Below are positions 7,514 to 15,582 of a stretch of DNA of 31,156 nucleotides, piece after piece. Source of the stretch: an uncultured Veillonella sp. (GTDB lineage: Bacteria; Bacillota; Negativicutes; Veillonellales; Veillonellaceae); contig NZ_UQYC01000013.1 in the NCBI RefSeq assembly GCF_900545205.1, positions 1 to 31,156 on the forward strand, in the 5' to 3' direction. The translations under genes were made by a program, and so were the position numbers. The number at the start of each line of letters is the position of its first letter. Position 1 is the stretch's first letter. The notes beneath the pieces are model-generated. The model was not told the origin of the DNA, made no database searches, and saw nothing but the letters and a program-made list of their open reading frames with translations.

Positions 7514-9241
7514 ATGATTTCAGGCGCGCAGTATTTGGTAAAAGCCCTTCAAGAGGAGCAGGTAGAAATCTTATTTAACTATCCTGGGGCTGCTACTATC
7601 GATATTATGGATGAATTATATAAACAAGATCAGGTAAAGGTTATTTTGCCTCGTCACGAGCAAGCGTTAGCTCATGCTGCTGATGGATATGCTCGTAGCA
7701 CGGGTAAGGTAGGGGTTTGTATGGTAACCTCTGGACCAGGTGCGACCAATCTTGTAACAGGTATTGCTACTGCTTATGCAGATAGTGTGCCTCTCGTTTG
7801 TATTACAGGCCAAGTAGACTTAGGTCTTATGGGCAATGATGCCTTCCAAGAGGTGGATACAGTTGGTATCGTCCGTAATATTTGTAAATATGCTGTCACT
7901 GTCCGTGATCGTAAAGACTTAGGGCGCATTTTGAAAGAAGCTTTCTACATTGCTCGTACCGGTCGTCCAGGCCCTGTAGTTGTAGATATTCCTAAAAATA
8001 TTCAAAAGGCGATGGGATCTGATGAATATCCTACAGAGGTTAATATCCGAGGTTATAAACCGAATATGGCTGTTCACGTAGGGCAAGTTAAAAAGGCTTG
8101 CTCCATCATTTCTAAGGCTAAGCGACCACTGTTTCTATTAGGTGGTGGCGTCAGTATTAGTGGTGCCAACCAGCTTATGATGGATTTAATTGAAAAAACA
8201 GGCATTCCAGTTGTAACGACCTTGATGGGGAAAGGGGCTGTAGATACACGTCATCCTCTATACCTCGGTAATGTAGGGATTCACGGTGGCTATGCACCAA
8301 ATGTGGCACTCACAGATTGTGATGTAATGATTTCTATTGGCACTCGCTTCAATGATCGCATTACGGGTAAATTAAGTACCTTTGCACAAAATTGTAAGAT
8401 TATTCATATCGATGTAGATGCAGCATCTATCTCTAAAAATATTAAAGTAGATATTCCAATCGTAGCCGATGCTAAATTGGCTATCGAAAAACTCTTAGAG
8501 TATATTGAGCCTCATGATCTTGGTGATTGGCCTGAACAACTGCAACAGCTTAAAGCAGAACGTCCTGTAACGCAAGCTGATGAAGAAGGTTTAACACCTC
8601 AAACAGTCATTGACTACATCAATAATCACTATGATCGCCCAATTGTTACTACTGACGTAGGTCAAAACCAACTATGGACTACGCAGTTCTTAGAGGTACA
8701 AGGACAACACCAAATGCTGACTTCTGGCGGTTTAGGAACTATGGGCTATGGCTTCCCTGCAGCACTAGGTGCTCAAATGGGGAATCCAGATAAGCGCGTA
8801 TTTGCCATCTGTGGTGATGGTGGGGTGCAAATGAATATCCAAGAGTTTGCTACCGCTATGCACTATCGTTTACCTGTGACGCTAATTGTTTTAAACAATG
8901 GGTTCCTCGGTAATGTTCGTCAATGGCAACAATTGTTCTACGATAAACGGTATGCTTGTACGAATTTGATGATGGATGAAAGCTCCATTGTTACACGAGA
9001 TATCATTGATAATAATGAGTTTGAATATGTGCCAGACTTCGTGAAATTGGCAGAGGCTTATGGTGCTAAGGCAATGCGCATTACTAAAGTTGAGGATATT
9101 GAAAAAGGGTTCCAATTGGCGGATACTTTCAAAAATGGCCCAACCTTACTTGAGTTCATCATTCCTACAGAGCTCAATGTATTGCCAATGGTACCTGCAG
9201 GTAAATCTTTAAGTGATATGTTATTAAAGGATAAAAAATAG
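7514..9241 (+). CDS. ilvB: Acetolactate synthase, large (catalytic) subunit
   Basis: Catalyses the first common step of valine, leucine and isoleucine synthesis: pyruvate to 2-acetolactate, or with 2-oxobutyrate to 2-aceto-2-hydroxybutyrate. The 575 residues show the catalytic Glu49 in LPRHEQALAHAADGYAR, the FAD-domain segment GTRFNDRITGKL, and the ThDP/Mg motif GDGGVQMN (434-441) through VLNNG. VRQWQQLFY carries the Trp associated with herbicide binding in the family. The start at 7514 follows TAAGGAG (7501-7507); longer in-frame starts upstream would add an unrelated stretch with no SD. The small subunit gene begins 8 bp after its stop. It is a biosynthetic AHAS rather than a catabolic one, because a regulatory subunit follows. 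Confidence 0.96.
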   Translation: MISGAQYLVKALQEEQVEILFNYPGAATIDIMDELYKQDQVKVILPRHEQALAHAADGYARSTGKVGVCMVTSGPGATNLVTGIATAYADSVPLVCITGQVDLGLMGNDAFQEVDTVGIVRNICKYAVTVRDRKDLGRILKEAFYIARTGRPGPVVVDIPKNIQKAMGSDEYPTEVNIRGYKPNMAVHVGQVKKACSIISKAKRPLFLLGGGVSISGANQLMMDLIEKTGIPVVTTLMGKGAVDTRHPLYLGNVGIHGGYAPNVALTDCDVMISIGTRFNDRITGKLSTFAQNCKIIHIDVDAASISKNIKVDIPIVADAKLAIEKLLEYIEPHDLGDWPEQLQQLKAERPVTQADEEGLTPQTVIDYINNHYDRPIVTTDVGQNQLWTTQFLEVQGQHQMLTSGGLGTMGYGFPAALGAQMGNPDKRVFAICGDGGVQMNIQEFATAMHYRLPVTLIVLNNGFLGNVRQWQQLFYDKRYACTNLMMDESSIVTRDIIDNNEFEYVPDFVKLAEAYGAKAMRITKVEDIEKGFQLADTFKNGPTLLEFIIPTELNVLPMVPAGKSLSDMLLKDKK

Positions 9242-9249
9242 GAGGGGCT

Positions 9250-9762
9250 ATGGAAGTACATATGAAAAAGCGCTGCATTTCAGCGTATGTAGAAAACCAA
9301 ATCGGCGTATTGGCTAAAATTTCTGGCCTCTTCGCAGGTAAAAACTATAACCTTGATACATTGACAGTAGGGGAAACTGAAGATCCTACCATGTCTCGTA
9401 TGACCATTGAGCTCACATGCGATGATTTGACGTACGAACAAATCATTAAACAGCTTAATCGCAGTGTAGAGGTGATTAAGGTTATCGACTTTACAGATAT
9501 GCGGATTACAAAGAAAGAACTATTGTTTATTAAGGTCAACAGTTGCAAAGAAGCAGATAAACAAGAAATCTTCCGCATTGCTCAAACCTTTGACTTGTTG
9601 GTAGTTGATTATAACCGCAAATCTGTTCTCGTACAATGTGTAAAAACAGTATCCAAAAATAACGATATGATTGCTCTATTTAAAGATATGTTTGTTAATC
9701 GTATTGAAGTTGTACGCGGTGGTAGCGTAGCTATCGAAGCACTATCTACACCTGATAGATAA
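9250..9762 (+). CDS. ilvN: Acetolactate synthase, small (regulatory) subunit
   Basis: A 170-residue regulatory partner of the preceding catalytic subunit, expected to give activity and valine feedback control. The N-terminal ACT domain spans about 6-80 (ENQIGVLAKISGLFAGKNYN, then TMSRMTIEL). The C-terminal ACT-like domain starts near KKELLFIKVN. The length is that of the standard ilvN/ilvH type. AGGAGG (9240-9245) overlaps the ilvB stop and lies 4 nt from the ATG at 9250; an internal ATG at 9262 is also possible. It is co-transcribed with ilvB. Confidence 0.95.
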   Translation: MEVHMKKRCISAYVENQIGVLAKISGLFAGKNYNLDTLTVGETEDPTMSRMTIELTCDDLTYEQIIKQLNRSVEVIKVIDFTDMRITKKELLFIKVNSCKEADKQEIFRIAQTFDLLVVDYNRKSVLVQCVKTVSKNNDMIALFKDMFVNRIEVVRGGSVAIEALSTPDR

Positions 9763-9845
9763 GTTTTAACTTAATTATTCTAAATCTATTTTTGGAGAAT
9801 AATGATCTAAGACTAGTAGTGATTTAGAATGGATACAACTGAATA

Positions 9846-9854
9846 TGATATAAT
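9846..9854 (+). promoter_or_regulatory. Extended -10 promoter of the carbonic anhydrase gene
   Basis: TGATATAAT, a perfect -10 with the TGn extension, 69 bp before the carbonic anhydrase start. No convincing -35 is visible. Transcription would begin near 9861, upstream of the hairpin at 9881. Confidence 0.6.
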
Positions 9855-9880
9855 ATTTATATCGACCATTATTGATATAG

Positions 9881-9909
9881 AGACCTTGGTTGTATGCCAA
9901 GGTCTTTTT
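9881..9909 (+). terminator. Terminator hairpin in the carbonic anhydrase leader
   Basis: AGACCTTGG and its exact complement (9881-9889 with 9897-9905, 7-nt loop) run into five T residues. It ends 4 bp before the SD of the next gene and lies about 120 bp after ilvN, downstream of the predicted promoter. It may end ilvBN, attenuate the carbonic anhydrase gene, or both. Confidence 0.75.
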
Positions 9910-9923
9910 ATATAGGAGGTACT

Positions 9924-10511
9924 ATGAGTTTATTAGATGATATTTTAGCCCATAATAGAGAATATGTAGAAGATCAAAATACAGGTTATGTAGAAACAGA
10001 TACTAAATGCAGTAAGATGCCTAGTCGTGAAATGGCAATCGTTACATGCATGGATACACGTCTTGTTAACTTCTTAGAAGATTCCATGGATATTGGCCGC
10101 GGTGAAGCGAAAATCGTAAAGACTGCAGGGAACTGTATTACAGGTCCCTTTGATGGCGTTGTACGTAGTTTACTTGTTTGTATTTATGAGCTAGGCGTTA
10201 ACGAAATCTTTATCATTGGTCATCATGAATGTGGTATGGCAAAAACTACGGCAAAAGATTTAACAGAAAAAATGTTGGCTCGTGGTATTGCACCAGAAGC
10301 GATTCATATGGTCCGTAAAGAAATGGAACGCTGGGCAGATGGATTTACACACCCTGCTGAAAATGTAGAAGACACTGTAGACGAATTGCGTATGAATCCT
10401 TTGATTCCGAAAGACGTACCTATTCACGGTCTTATCTTCCATCCTAGAACAGGTGAAATTGAAGTCATCGTTAATGGCTATACACAAATGAAGCAATATT
10501 ACGAAAAATAG
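9924..10511 (+). CDS. Beta-class carbonic anhydrase
   Basis: Interconverts CO2 and bicarbonate in the cytoplasm. The 195-residue protein has the zinc ligands Cys42 (TCMDTR, with the Asp44-Arg46 catalytic dyad), His100 and Cys103 (GHHECGM). KTAGN at about 66-70 is the usual loop. Its short length fits the compact bacterial beta-class enzymes. The start at 9924 follows AGGAGG (9914-9919) by 4 nt; an ATG at 9894 lies inside the terminator loop and is rejected. Bicarbonate is a substrate for carbamoyl phosphate and for carboxylations, which suits the nearby arginine genes, although no operon link exists. Confidence 0.93.
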   Translation: MSLLDDILAHNREYVEDQNTGYVETDTKCSKMPSREMAIVTCMDTRLVNFLEDSMDIGRGEAKIVKTAGNCITGPFDGVVRSLLVCIYELGVNEIFIIGHHECGMAKTTAKDLTEKMLARGIAPEAIHMVRKEMERWADGFTHPAENVEDTVDELRMNPLIPKDVPIHGLIFHPRTGEIEVIVNGYTQMKQYYEK

Positions 10512-10525
10512 TAGGTAAATCTTGT

Positions 10526-10556
10526 TTGACTTAAAGTTAAGTTTAAGTTTTATAAT
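10526..10556 (+). promoter_or_regulatory. Probable sigma-A-type promoter of the metallophosphoesterase gene
   Basis: TTGACT (10526-10531) and TATAAT (10551-10556) are separated by 19 bp, slightly long. It lies 50 bp before the start codon. Confidence 0.55.
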
Positions 10557-10605
10557 GTGTTCATATTAAATATTAGTCAAACAGTTTAGTTAATAAAGGA
10601 ATTAT

Positions 10606-11928
10606 ATGAACAAAAAAAGATTAATTATATCCTTACTAGCTATTATTACCGTGGTTGCTGCTACTGTAGGTAGCTATGTATATAGGGATACTATATACAG
10701 TCGAATTGCACGGACTGCGGCTGTGGTGAGTGGTCAAGAAATAAAACCACTACTCGATTCTGAAAGTCGTTATATTCGGCAAATTGTAGCTCAAGATAAT
10801 AGCACAAGCCGTACCATTATGTGGCAATCAGATAGTAGCGAAGCTGATGCGGTAATAGAGTATCGTCTAGCAGGTTCTGAAAATACTCAAACGATAGGGG
10901 CAACGGATAAAGTTTTTACTGATGACGGCAGTACTACCTATATTCATGAGGCTACATTGACAGGTTTAACACCTAATACTAAATATGAATATCGCGTTGG
11001 TTATGGTAGTGATCGCCGTAGTGATTGGTACTCCCTGGAAACGGCTGGCGCTAGTGTCTATGATGTGCTCATATATCCAGACTCTCAGTCGGGGGATTAT
11101 TCTCAGTGGGAAGAGCTTGTAAAGGACTCAGCACATCGCAATCCAAGGACAGCCCTGTATATTAGCATGGGTGACCTTGTAGATAATGGGGAACAAGACT
11201 ATCAATGGCGCACTTGGTTAAATTCCATTAGACCGTTGAGTGCTAATGTGCCGTTAGCAACGACCTTAGGTAATCACGAGATGTATACATTAGATTGGAA
11301 AATGCGCGAGCCTTATGCGTATTTAAATTACTTTGCAGTACCGCCTAATGGGAATGAAACTTTTAATCGTCGTTATTATTCCTATGACTTCGGTGATGTT
11401 CATTACGTTGTATTAGATACGCAACTTTATGAAAGCAATCATGAAGATAATCATGATACGCATCATCCTGATTTATACGATGTACAGGTTCAGTGGCTAC
11501 GCCAAGATTTGGCAGCAAATACTAAAAAGTGGACCGTAGTTCTCATGCATCGGGATCCATTCCAATATGCCATTGACCGCCCTGGCGCAAGTCGTGATGT
11601 AGGATTCAACGAAGAGGGCGTATTGTTTATGCCTATCTTTGATGAGTTTAATGTAGATTTAGTGTTGTCAGCTCATTTACATTCTTATCGTAATAGAGGG
11701 CATGTACGTAACTTTGATAGAGATGCTTCGGGACCATTATATATTCTGACTGGTATTGCCGGAGATACTCGTCGCCCTAAGTGGAAAGAACATCCTTTAG
11801 ATGTATATGTGGCACCAGATCGAGATAAGAATAACTATATGGCGATGACTGTTACACCGAATAAATTGATAGTAAAAGCTTTCTTACCAGACGGTACACA
11901 GCTAGATGAGTCGGTTATAGAGAAATAG
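10606..11928 (+). CDS. Membrane-anchored metallophosphoesterase (purple acid phosphatase-like)
   Basis: A 440-residue protein with an N-terminal signal or signal anchor (MNKKRLIISLLAIITVVAA) and probable action outside the cytoplasm. A fibronectin-like domain at about 50-145 (ending in TKYEYRVGYGS) precedes the catalytic domain, as in purple acid phosphatases. Metal ligands are seen at Asp near 160 (YPDSQSGD), GDLVDNG near 189, GNHE at about 222, a conserved His in LMHRDPF, and AHLHS near 356. The last is the family GHxH with Ala for Gly. It probably hydrolyses phosphomonoesters or diesters; the substrate is unknown. The SD AAAGGA lies upstream and the gene is transcribed alone. Confidence 0.88.
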   Translation: MNKKRLIISLLAIITVVAATVGSYVYRDTIYSRIARTAAVVSGQEIKPLLDSESRYIRQIVAQDNSTSRTIMWQSDSSEADAVIEYRLAGSENTQTIGATDKVFTDDGSTTYIHEATLTGLTPNTKYEYRVGYGSDRRSDWYSLETAGASVYDVLIYPDSQSGDYSQWEELVKDSAHRNPRTALYISMGDLVDNGEQDYQWRTWLNSIRPLSANVPLATTLGNHEMYTLDWKMREPYAYLNYFAVPPNGNETFNRRYYSYDFGDVHYVVLDTQLYESNHEDNHDTHHPDLYDVQVQWLRQDLAANTKKWTVVLMHRDPFQYAIDRPGASRDVGFNEEGVLFMPIFDEFNVDLVLSAHLHSYRNRGHVRNFDRDASGPLYILTGIAGDTRRPKWKEHPLDVYVAPDRDKNNYMAMTVTPNKLIVKAFLPDGTQLDESVIEK

Positions 11929-11958
11929 AAGTACAAGATTATAAGAATATATAAGCAA

Positions 11959-11988
11959 AAGACACCTTCTTTGAAAGGTGTCTTTTTT
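11959..11988 (+). terminator. Terminator of the metallophosphoesterase gene
   Basis: AAGACACCTT (11959-11968) pairs exactly with 11975-11984 and is followed by T residues. Confidence 0.87.
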
Positions 11989-12112
11989 GTGTGTTTATAC
12001 AAATAGTTTTCTCTGATTTATAGTTTAAATAGGTAAACATATAAATGATAATTATATATTTATTATATATTTTATATGCTAAATTAAGTTCATGTAAATT
12101 ACAGTTCTAAGG

Positions 12113-12247
12113 ACTATGATAAAAATTAATTCATAGTATAACAAATAAAAATACAGAAAATTTGTATAAAACTTGAATAAAACGACTGATAGTATTATAA
12201 TACGTACATAGGTTATAAAAATACGCTAATAATGTATAAAACATACA
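12113..12247. promoter_or_regulatory. Candidate ArgR operator cluster before the arginine genes
   Basis: Three AT-rich sites surround the promoter. The inverted repeat ACTATGA/TCATAGT (12113-12119 with 12131-12137) has the look of an ARG box. TGTATAAAACTTGAATA (12163-12179) overlaps the -35. The palindrome TGTATAAAACATACA (12233-12247) lies downstream of the start site. TATAAAA recurs at 12214, 12235 and, with one change, 12255, about two helical turns apart. Assignment to ArgR rests on context and the TGTAT/ATACA arms; no regulator gene is in the window. Confidence 0.4.
12173..12201 (+). promoter_or_regulatory. Promoter of the arginine cluster
   Basis: TTGAAT (12173-12178), a 17-bp spacer and TATAAT (12196-12201): a near-consensus vegetative promoter 72 bp before the first gene. 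Confidence 0.75.
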
Positions 12248-12272
12248 TATAGTGTATAAAGGAGATAGAGTA

Positions 12273-13457
12273 ATGAATACATTACAAGATTTGATCAAGA
12301 AATATGCCGCACAATATAAAGAACAAGTTGTAGCATGGCGTAGACATATTCATAGTCATCCAGAATTATCTGGTGAAGAAAAAAATACATCCTTATTTAT
12401 TCAAAAGGTTCTTGGTGAATTAGGTATTCCTTTTGTAAATGATGTTTCTGATTATGCCGTTATCGGTAAAATCGAAGGGACTCAACCTGGACCAGTCATT
12501 GCATTGCGTGCTGATATAGATGCCTTACCCATACATGAAACTACTGGATTGCCATTTGCATCAGAAAATGACGGCGTTATGCATGCTTGTGGTCATGATA
12601 GCCACATTGCGATTTTGCTTGGTGCAGCAGCCATTTTACAGTCTATTAAAGACCAATTGCATGGCACCGTAAAGCTCGTATTCCAGCCTTCCGAAGAGGA
12701 AGCATTATTCCCAGGTGCACAAGGTATTGTAGATAGCGGCATTCTTGATGATGTAGATGAAATATATGGCCTTCATGTATGGCCACAATTACCGGTTGGT
12801 ACGGTAGGTCTAAAAAAAGGTAATTTGATGGCTGCATCGGATCACTTCCTCGTCCATATTAAAGGGAAATCGACCCATGGAGCGGAGCCTCATAATGGGG
12901 TAGATGCCATCGTAGCAGCCGCAAACTGGATTGTAAACGTAGAATCTATTGTGGCTCGTGAAACGAATCCAATGGAAAATCTAGTATGTACCATCGGTGT
13001 TATCAAGGGGGGCGACAGATACAATGTAGGCTGTGGCGATGTATATCTAGAAGGTACTTGTCGTACTTATGAACCAGCAAAACGGGATTATATAGAACGA
13101 CGTCTTGGTGAAAGTTTACAAGCTCTCGATATGTTATTAAAAACAAAGAGTACCTTAGATTATAAACGTGGTCATGGAGCTACCATCAATGATCCGGATG
13201 CCATCGATTATGCCACATCTATTGTAGAGAAATATCTTGGTAAAGAAGCGGTGGTACATCCTGAATTCCCGTCTATGGCTGCAGAGGACTTCTCCGCGTA
13301 TCTTCATAAAATAAAAGGTGCTTTCCTTTGGTTAGGTACTGGATTTGAAGGTAATCCGGCCTTGCATAATGAGGCTTTCACCATTGATGAAAGCATCCTA
13401 GAACCTGGTATAACAATGATGTCTGCCATTGCCGCCGAATTTTTACAAGAAAAGTAG
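12273..13457 (+). CDS. M20 family amidohydrolase, first gene of the arginine cluster
   Basis: A 394-residue cytoplasmic zinc hydrolase of the M20 amidohydrolase branch (relatives include hippurate hydrolase, IAA-amino acid hydrolase and N-acetyl-diaminopimelate deacetylase). Metal and catalytic residues are visible in HACGHDSH (104-111, Cys106 and His108), FQPSEEE (Glu141-143) and GLHVWP near 168. RRHIHSHPELSGEE (23-36) is the usual N-terminal signature. Start 12273 follows AAAGGAG (12258-12264) by 8 nt. It is followed 31 bp later by argF, which points to a role in arginine synthesis. It may remove the acetyl group from N-acetylornithine or N-acetylcitrulline. It is not a close match to classical ArgE, so the substrate is inferred from context. 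Confidence 0.85.
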   Translation: MNTLQDLIKKYAAQYKEQVVAWRRHIHSHPELSGEEKNTSLFIQKVLGELGIPFVNDVSDYAVIGKIEGTQPGPVIALRADIDALPIHETTGLPFASENDGVMHACGHDSHIAILLGAAAILQSIKDQLHGTVKLVFQPSEEEALFPGAQGIVDSGILDDVDEIYGLHVWPQLPVGTVGLKKGNLMAASDHFLVHIKGKSTHGAEPHNGVDAIVAAANWIVNVESIVARETNPMENLVCTIGVIKGGDRYNVGCGDVYLEGTCRTYEPAKRDYIERRLGESLQALDMLLKTKSTLDYKRGHGATINDPDAIDYATSIVEKYLGKEAVVHPEFPSMAAEDFSAYLHKIKGAFLWLGTGFEGNPALHNEAFTIDESILEPGITMMSAIAAEFLQEK

Positions 13458-13488
13458 TTAAATAAGTAGTTTGAAATAAGAGGTTATC

Positions 13489-14499
13489 ATGAAGAGTTTA
13501 CAACATACATCATTTAAAACAATGCTTCAATACACACCAGAAGAAATTAAATACTTCTTGGACTTGGCTGCAAAATTAAAAGCCGATAAAAAAGCAGGCA
13601 AAGAAATCAAAACATTAGTAGGTAAAAACTTTGCATTAATTTTTGAAAAAGACTCTACACGGACACGTTGTGCCTTTGAAGTAGGTGCTGCGGATCAAGG
13701 TGCTCATACGACATATCTTGGCCCTACAGGTTCCCAAATGAATAAAAAGGAATCCTTAAAAGATACAGCTCGTGTTCTAGGATCTATGTATGATGCTATC
13801 GAGTTTAGAGGTTTTGATCAAGCCGATGTAGATACATTAGCTGATTATTCTGGCGTACCTGTTTGGAATGGCCTTACCGATATGGATCATCCTACACAAA
13901 CATTAGCGAATTTTTTGACGCTTCAAGAAAATATTGATAAACCATTGAATGAAATCTCTTATGCTTATGTGGGTCATGGTCAATCTAATATGTGTAATGC
14001 CTTAATGAGTGGGGCCGTTAAAATGGGTATGGACTTCAGACTTATCGGTCCTAAACAATATTGGCCAGCTGGTCCATTCTATGAAGAATGCTTGAAAGTT
14101 GCAAAAGAAACAGGTGCTACCATTACATGTACAGATAATGTAGCGGAAGGTGTTAAAGGCTTAGATGTTATCTACACAGGCGTATGGGTAACTATGGGTG
14201 ATACATACGATATGTGGGAAGAACGTATTAATACGTTTAAACCATTCCAAGTTAACGCTGAAATGATGGCATTAACTGGCAATCCAAATACAAAATTCTG
14301 TCACTGCTTGCCAGCGTTCCACAATACGGAAACTCAAGTAGGTAAAGATATCTTTGAACGGTTCGGCATGAATGGTATTGAGGTAACTGAAGATGTATTT
14401 GAAGGTTCAAATTCCTTGGCCTTCCAAGAAGCAGAAAATCGTCTACATACGATTAAGGCCGTTATGGTTGCTACATTTGGTGACTATCCTTTGAAATAA
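13489..14499 (+). CDS. argF: Ornithine carbamoyltransferase family enzyme with altered amino-acid site
   Basis: A transcarbamylase of 336 residues in the arginine pathway, normally converting carbamoyl phosphate and ornithine to citrulline. The carbamoyl-phosphate site is intact: STRTR (56-60), HPTQ (134-137), HCLP (272-275), as are Asn167 and Met236. The ornithine site is not canonical. The family motif DVWVSMG reads GVWVTMG (231-237), so the Asp that binds the alpha-amino group is Gly231 and the Ser is Thr235. The GDARNN loop reads GHGQSN (162-167). By eye it aligns without gaps with E. coli ArgF/ArgI through this region. It may be a true OTC with a drifted pocket, or act on an N-acylated substrate. 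The SD AAGAGG lies 5 nt upstream. The family call is firm, the substrate less so. Confidence 0.85.
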   Translation: MKSLQHTSFKTMLQYTPEEIKYFLDLAAKLKADKKAGKEIKTLVGKNFALIFEKDSTRTRCAFEVGAADQGAHTTYLGPTGSQMNKKESLKDTARVLGSMYDAIEFRGFDQADVDTLADYSGVPVWNGLTDMDHPTQTLANFLTLQENIDKPLNEISYAYVGHGQSNMCNALMSGAVKMGMDFRLIGPKQYWPAGPFYEECLKVAKETGATITCTDNVAEGVKGLDVIYTGVWVTMGDTYDMWEERINTFKPFQVNAEMMALTGNPNTKFCHCLPAFHNTETQVGKDIFERFGMNGIEVTEDVFEGSNSLAFQEAENRLHTIKAVMVATFGDYPLK

Positions 14500-14545
14500 T
14501 TTCATCTCCCTAGAAGGTGATGTATGGTATAGTTTGTTTCCTATT

Positions 14546-14551
14546 TATAAT
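14546..14551 (+). promoter_or_regulatory. Possible internal -10 element before argC
   Basis: A perfect TATAAT in the 122-bp argF-argC gap, without a good -35 (TATGGT at the right distance). This long gap within the cluster also has a short stem TCACC/GGTGA near 14593-14605. Weak evidence for a secondary promoter. Confidence 0.3.
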
Positions 14552-14621
14552 CGATGAAAGTAATAACTGAGAGTTGTATAAATAGGTGTGAGTCACCAAT
14601 AGGTGAGAATTGAGGTTTACT

Positions 14622-15572
14622 ATGACACCCTATAAAGTATTTATTGTTGGTCATGAAGGCACAACAGGTTTAAGAATTCATGAACGGTTATCCGATAGAA
14701 AAGATATAGAGCTATTAGCTACAGCTGATGAGGATCGTAAAAATGTAGAGGCTATTAAAGAGGTAGCTAAAGAGGCAGATATTGTATTCCTCTGCTTGCC
14801 TGATGTGGCATCTAAGGAAATCATGGCCGCTATCGGTGAATTACCATGTAAGGTAATTGATACATCTACTGCCTTTAGAACTGCTGATGATTGGGCTTAT
14901 GGATTCCCAGAACTCGGTGCGGATTATAAAACAGCCATCGCTACTGAAAAACATATTGCTAACCCTGGTTGTCATGCGAGTGGAATGATTGCTTGTATTG
15001 CACCTCTTGTAAAAGCTGGTCTTGTGCCAACAGATTATCCTTTCACTATCACATCCTTAACAGGCTATAGCGGTGGTGGTAAAAAGATGATTGGCCAATA
15101 TGAAAGTGAACCAAAGGATTATTTCCTCTATGCACCGCGTCAATATGGTCTAAGTCAACAACATAAGCATTTGCCAGAAGTTCAACATGTATGTGGCCTT
15201 AGCGAAGCACCAATCTTTATGCCTATCGTTGACGATTATTATTCCGGCATGGAAGTAACTGTGGGCATCCATAGTCGTTTATGTAATAAACCAGTTAGCA
15301 TCGATACAGTGCAACAGGCATTAGAAGACTTTTACAAAGATAGTACAATCATTACTGTTGTGCCATTTGCAGAGAACAGCAATACTGGGATGTTGAATGC
15401 TAATCAATTGAGCAACACAGATAGCATGAAAATCTATGTGACTGGCAACGATGAACGCATTATGGTTCATGCTATTTTCGATAATTTAGGCAAAGGTGCA
15501 TCTGGTGCCGCTGTTCAATGCATGAACATTGCTTTAGGTTTGCCTGAGGATACAGGCCTAGCACTAGGTTAG
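14622..15572 (+). CDS. argC: N-acetyl-gamma-glutamyl-phosphate reductase, type 2
   Basis: NADPH-dependent reduction of N-acetylglutamyl phosphate to the semialdehyde, the third step of arginine synthesis. The 316 residues open with the nucleotide-binding strand VFIVGHEGTTGLRIHERL. The catalytic Cys117 lies in ANPGCHASG, followed by the LTGYSGGGKKMI loop. The start of the chain (GHEGTTGL instead of GASGYTG) and the length mark the shorter type 2 form rather than the E. coli type. The ATG at 14622 follows GAGG (14612-14615). An in-frame TTG at 14610 has no better SD. It sits 10 bp upstream of argB, so the two are co-transcribed. Confidence 0.94.
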   Translation: MTPYKVFIVGHEGTTGLRIHERLSDRKDIELLATADEDRKNVEAIKEVAKEADIVFLCLPDVASKEIMAAIGELPCKVIDTSTAFRTADDWAYGFPELGADYKTAIATEKHIANPGCHASGMIACIAPLVKAGLVPTDYPFTITSLTGYSGGGKKMIGQYESEPKDYFLYAPRQYGLSQQHKHLPEVQHVCGLSEAPIFMPIVDDYYSGMEVTVGIHSRLCNKPVSIDTVQQALEDFYKDSTIITVVPFAENSNTGMLNANQLSNTDSMKIYVTGNDERIMVHAIFDNLGKGASGAAVQCMNIALGLPEDTGLALG

Positions 15573-15582
15573 AGAGGGAACT

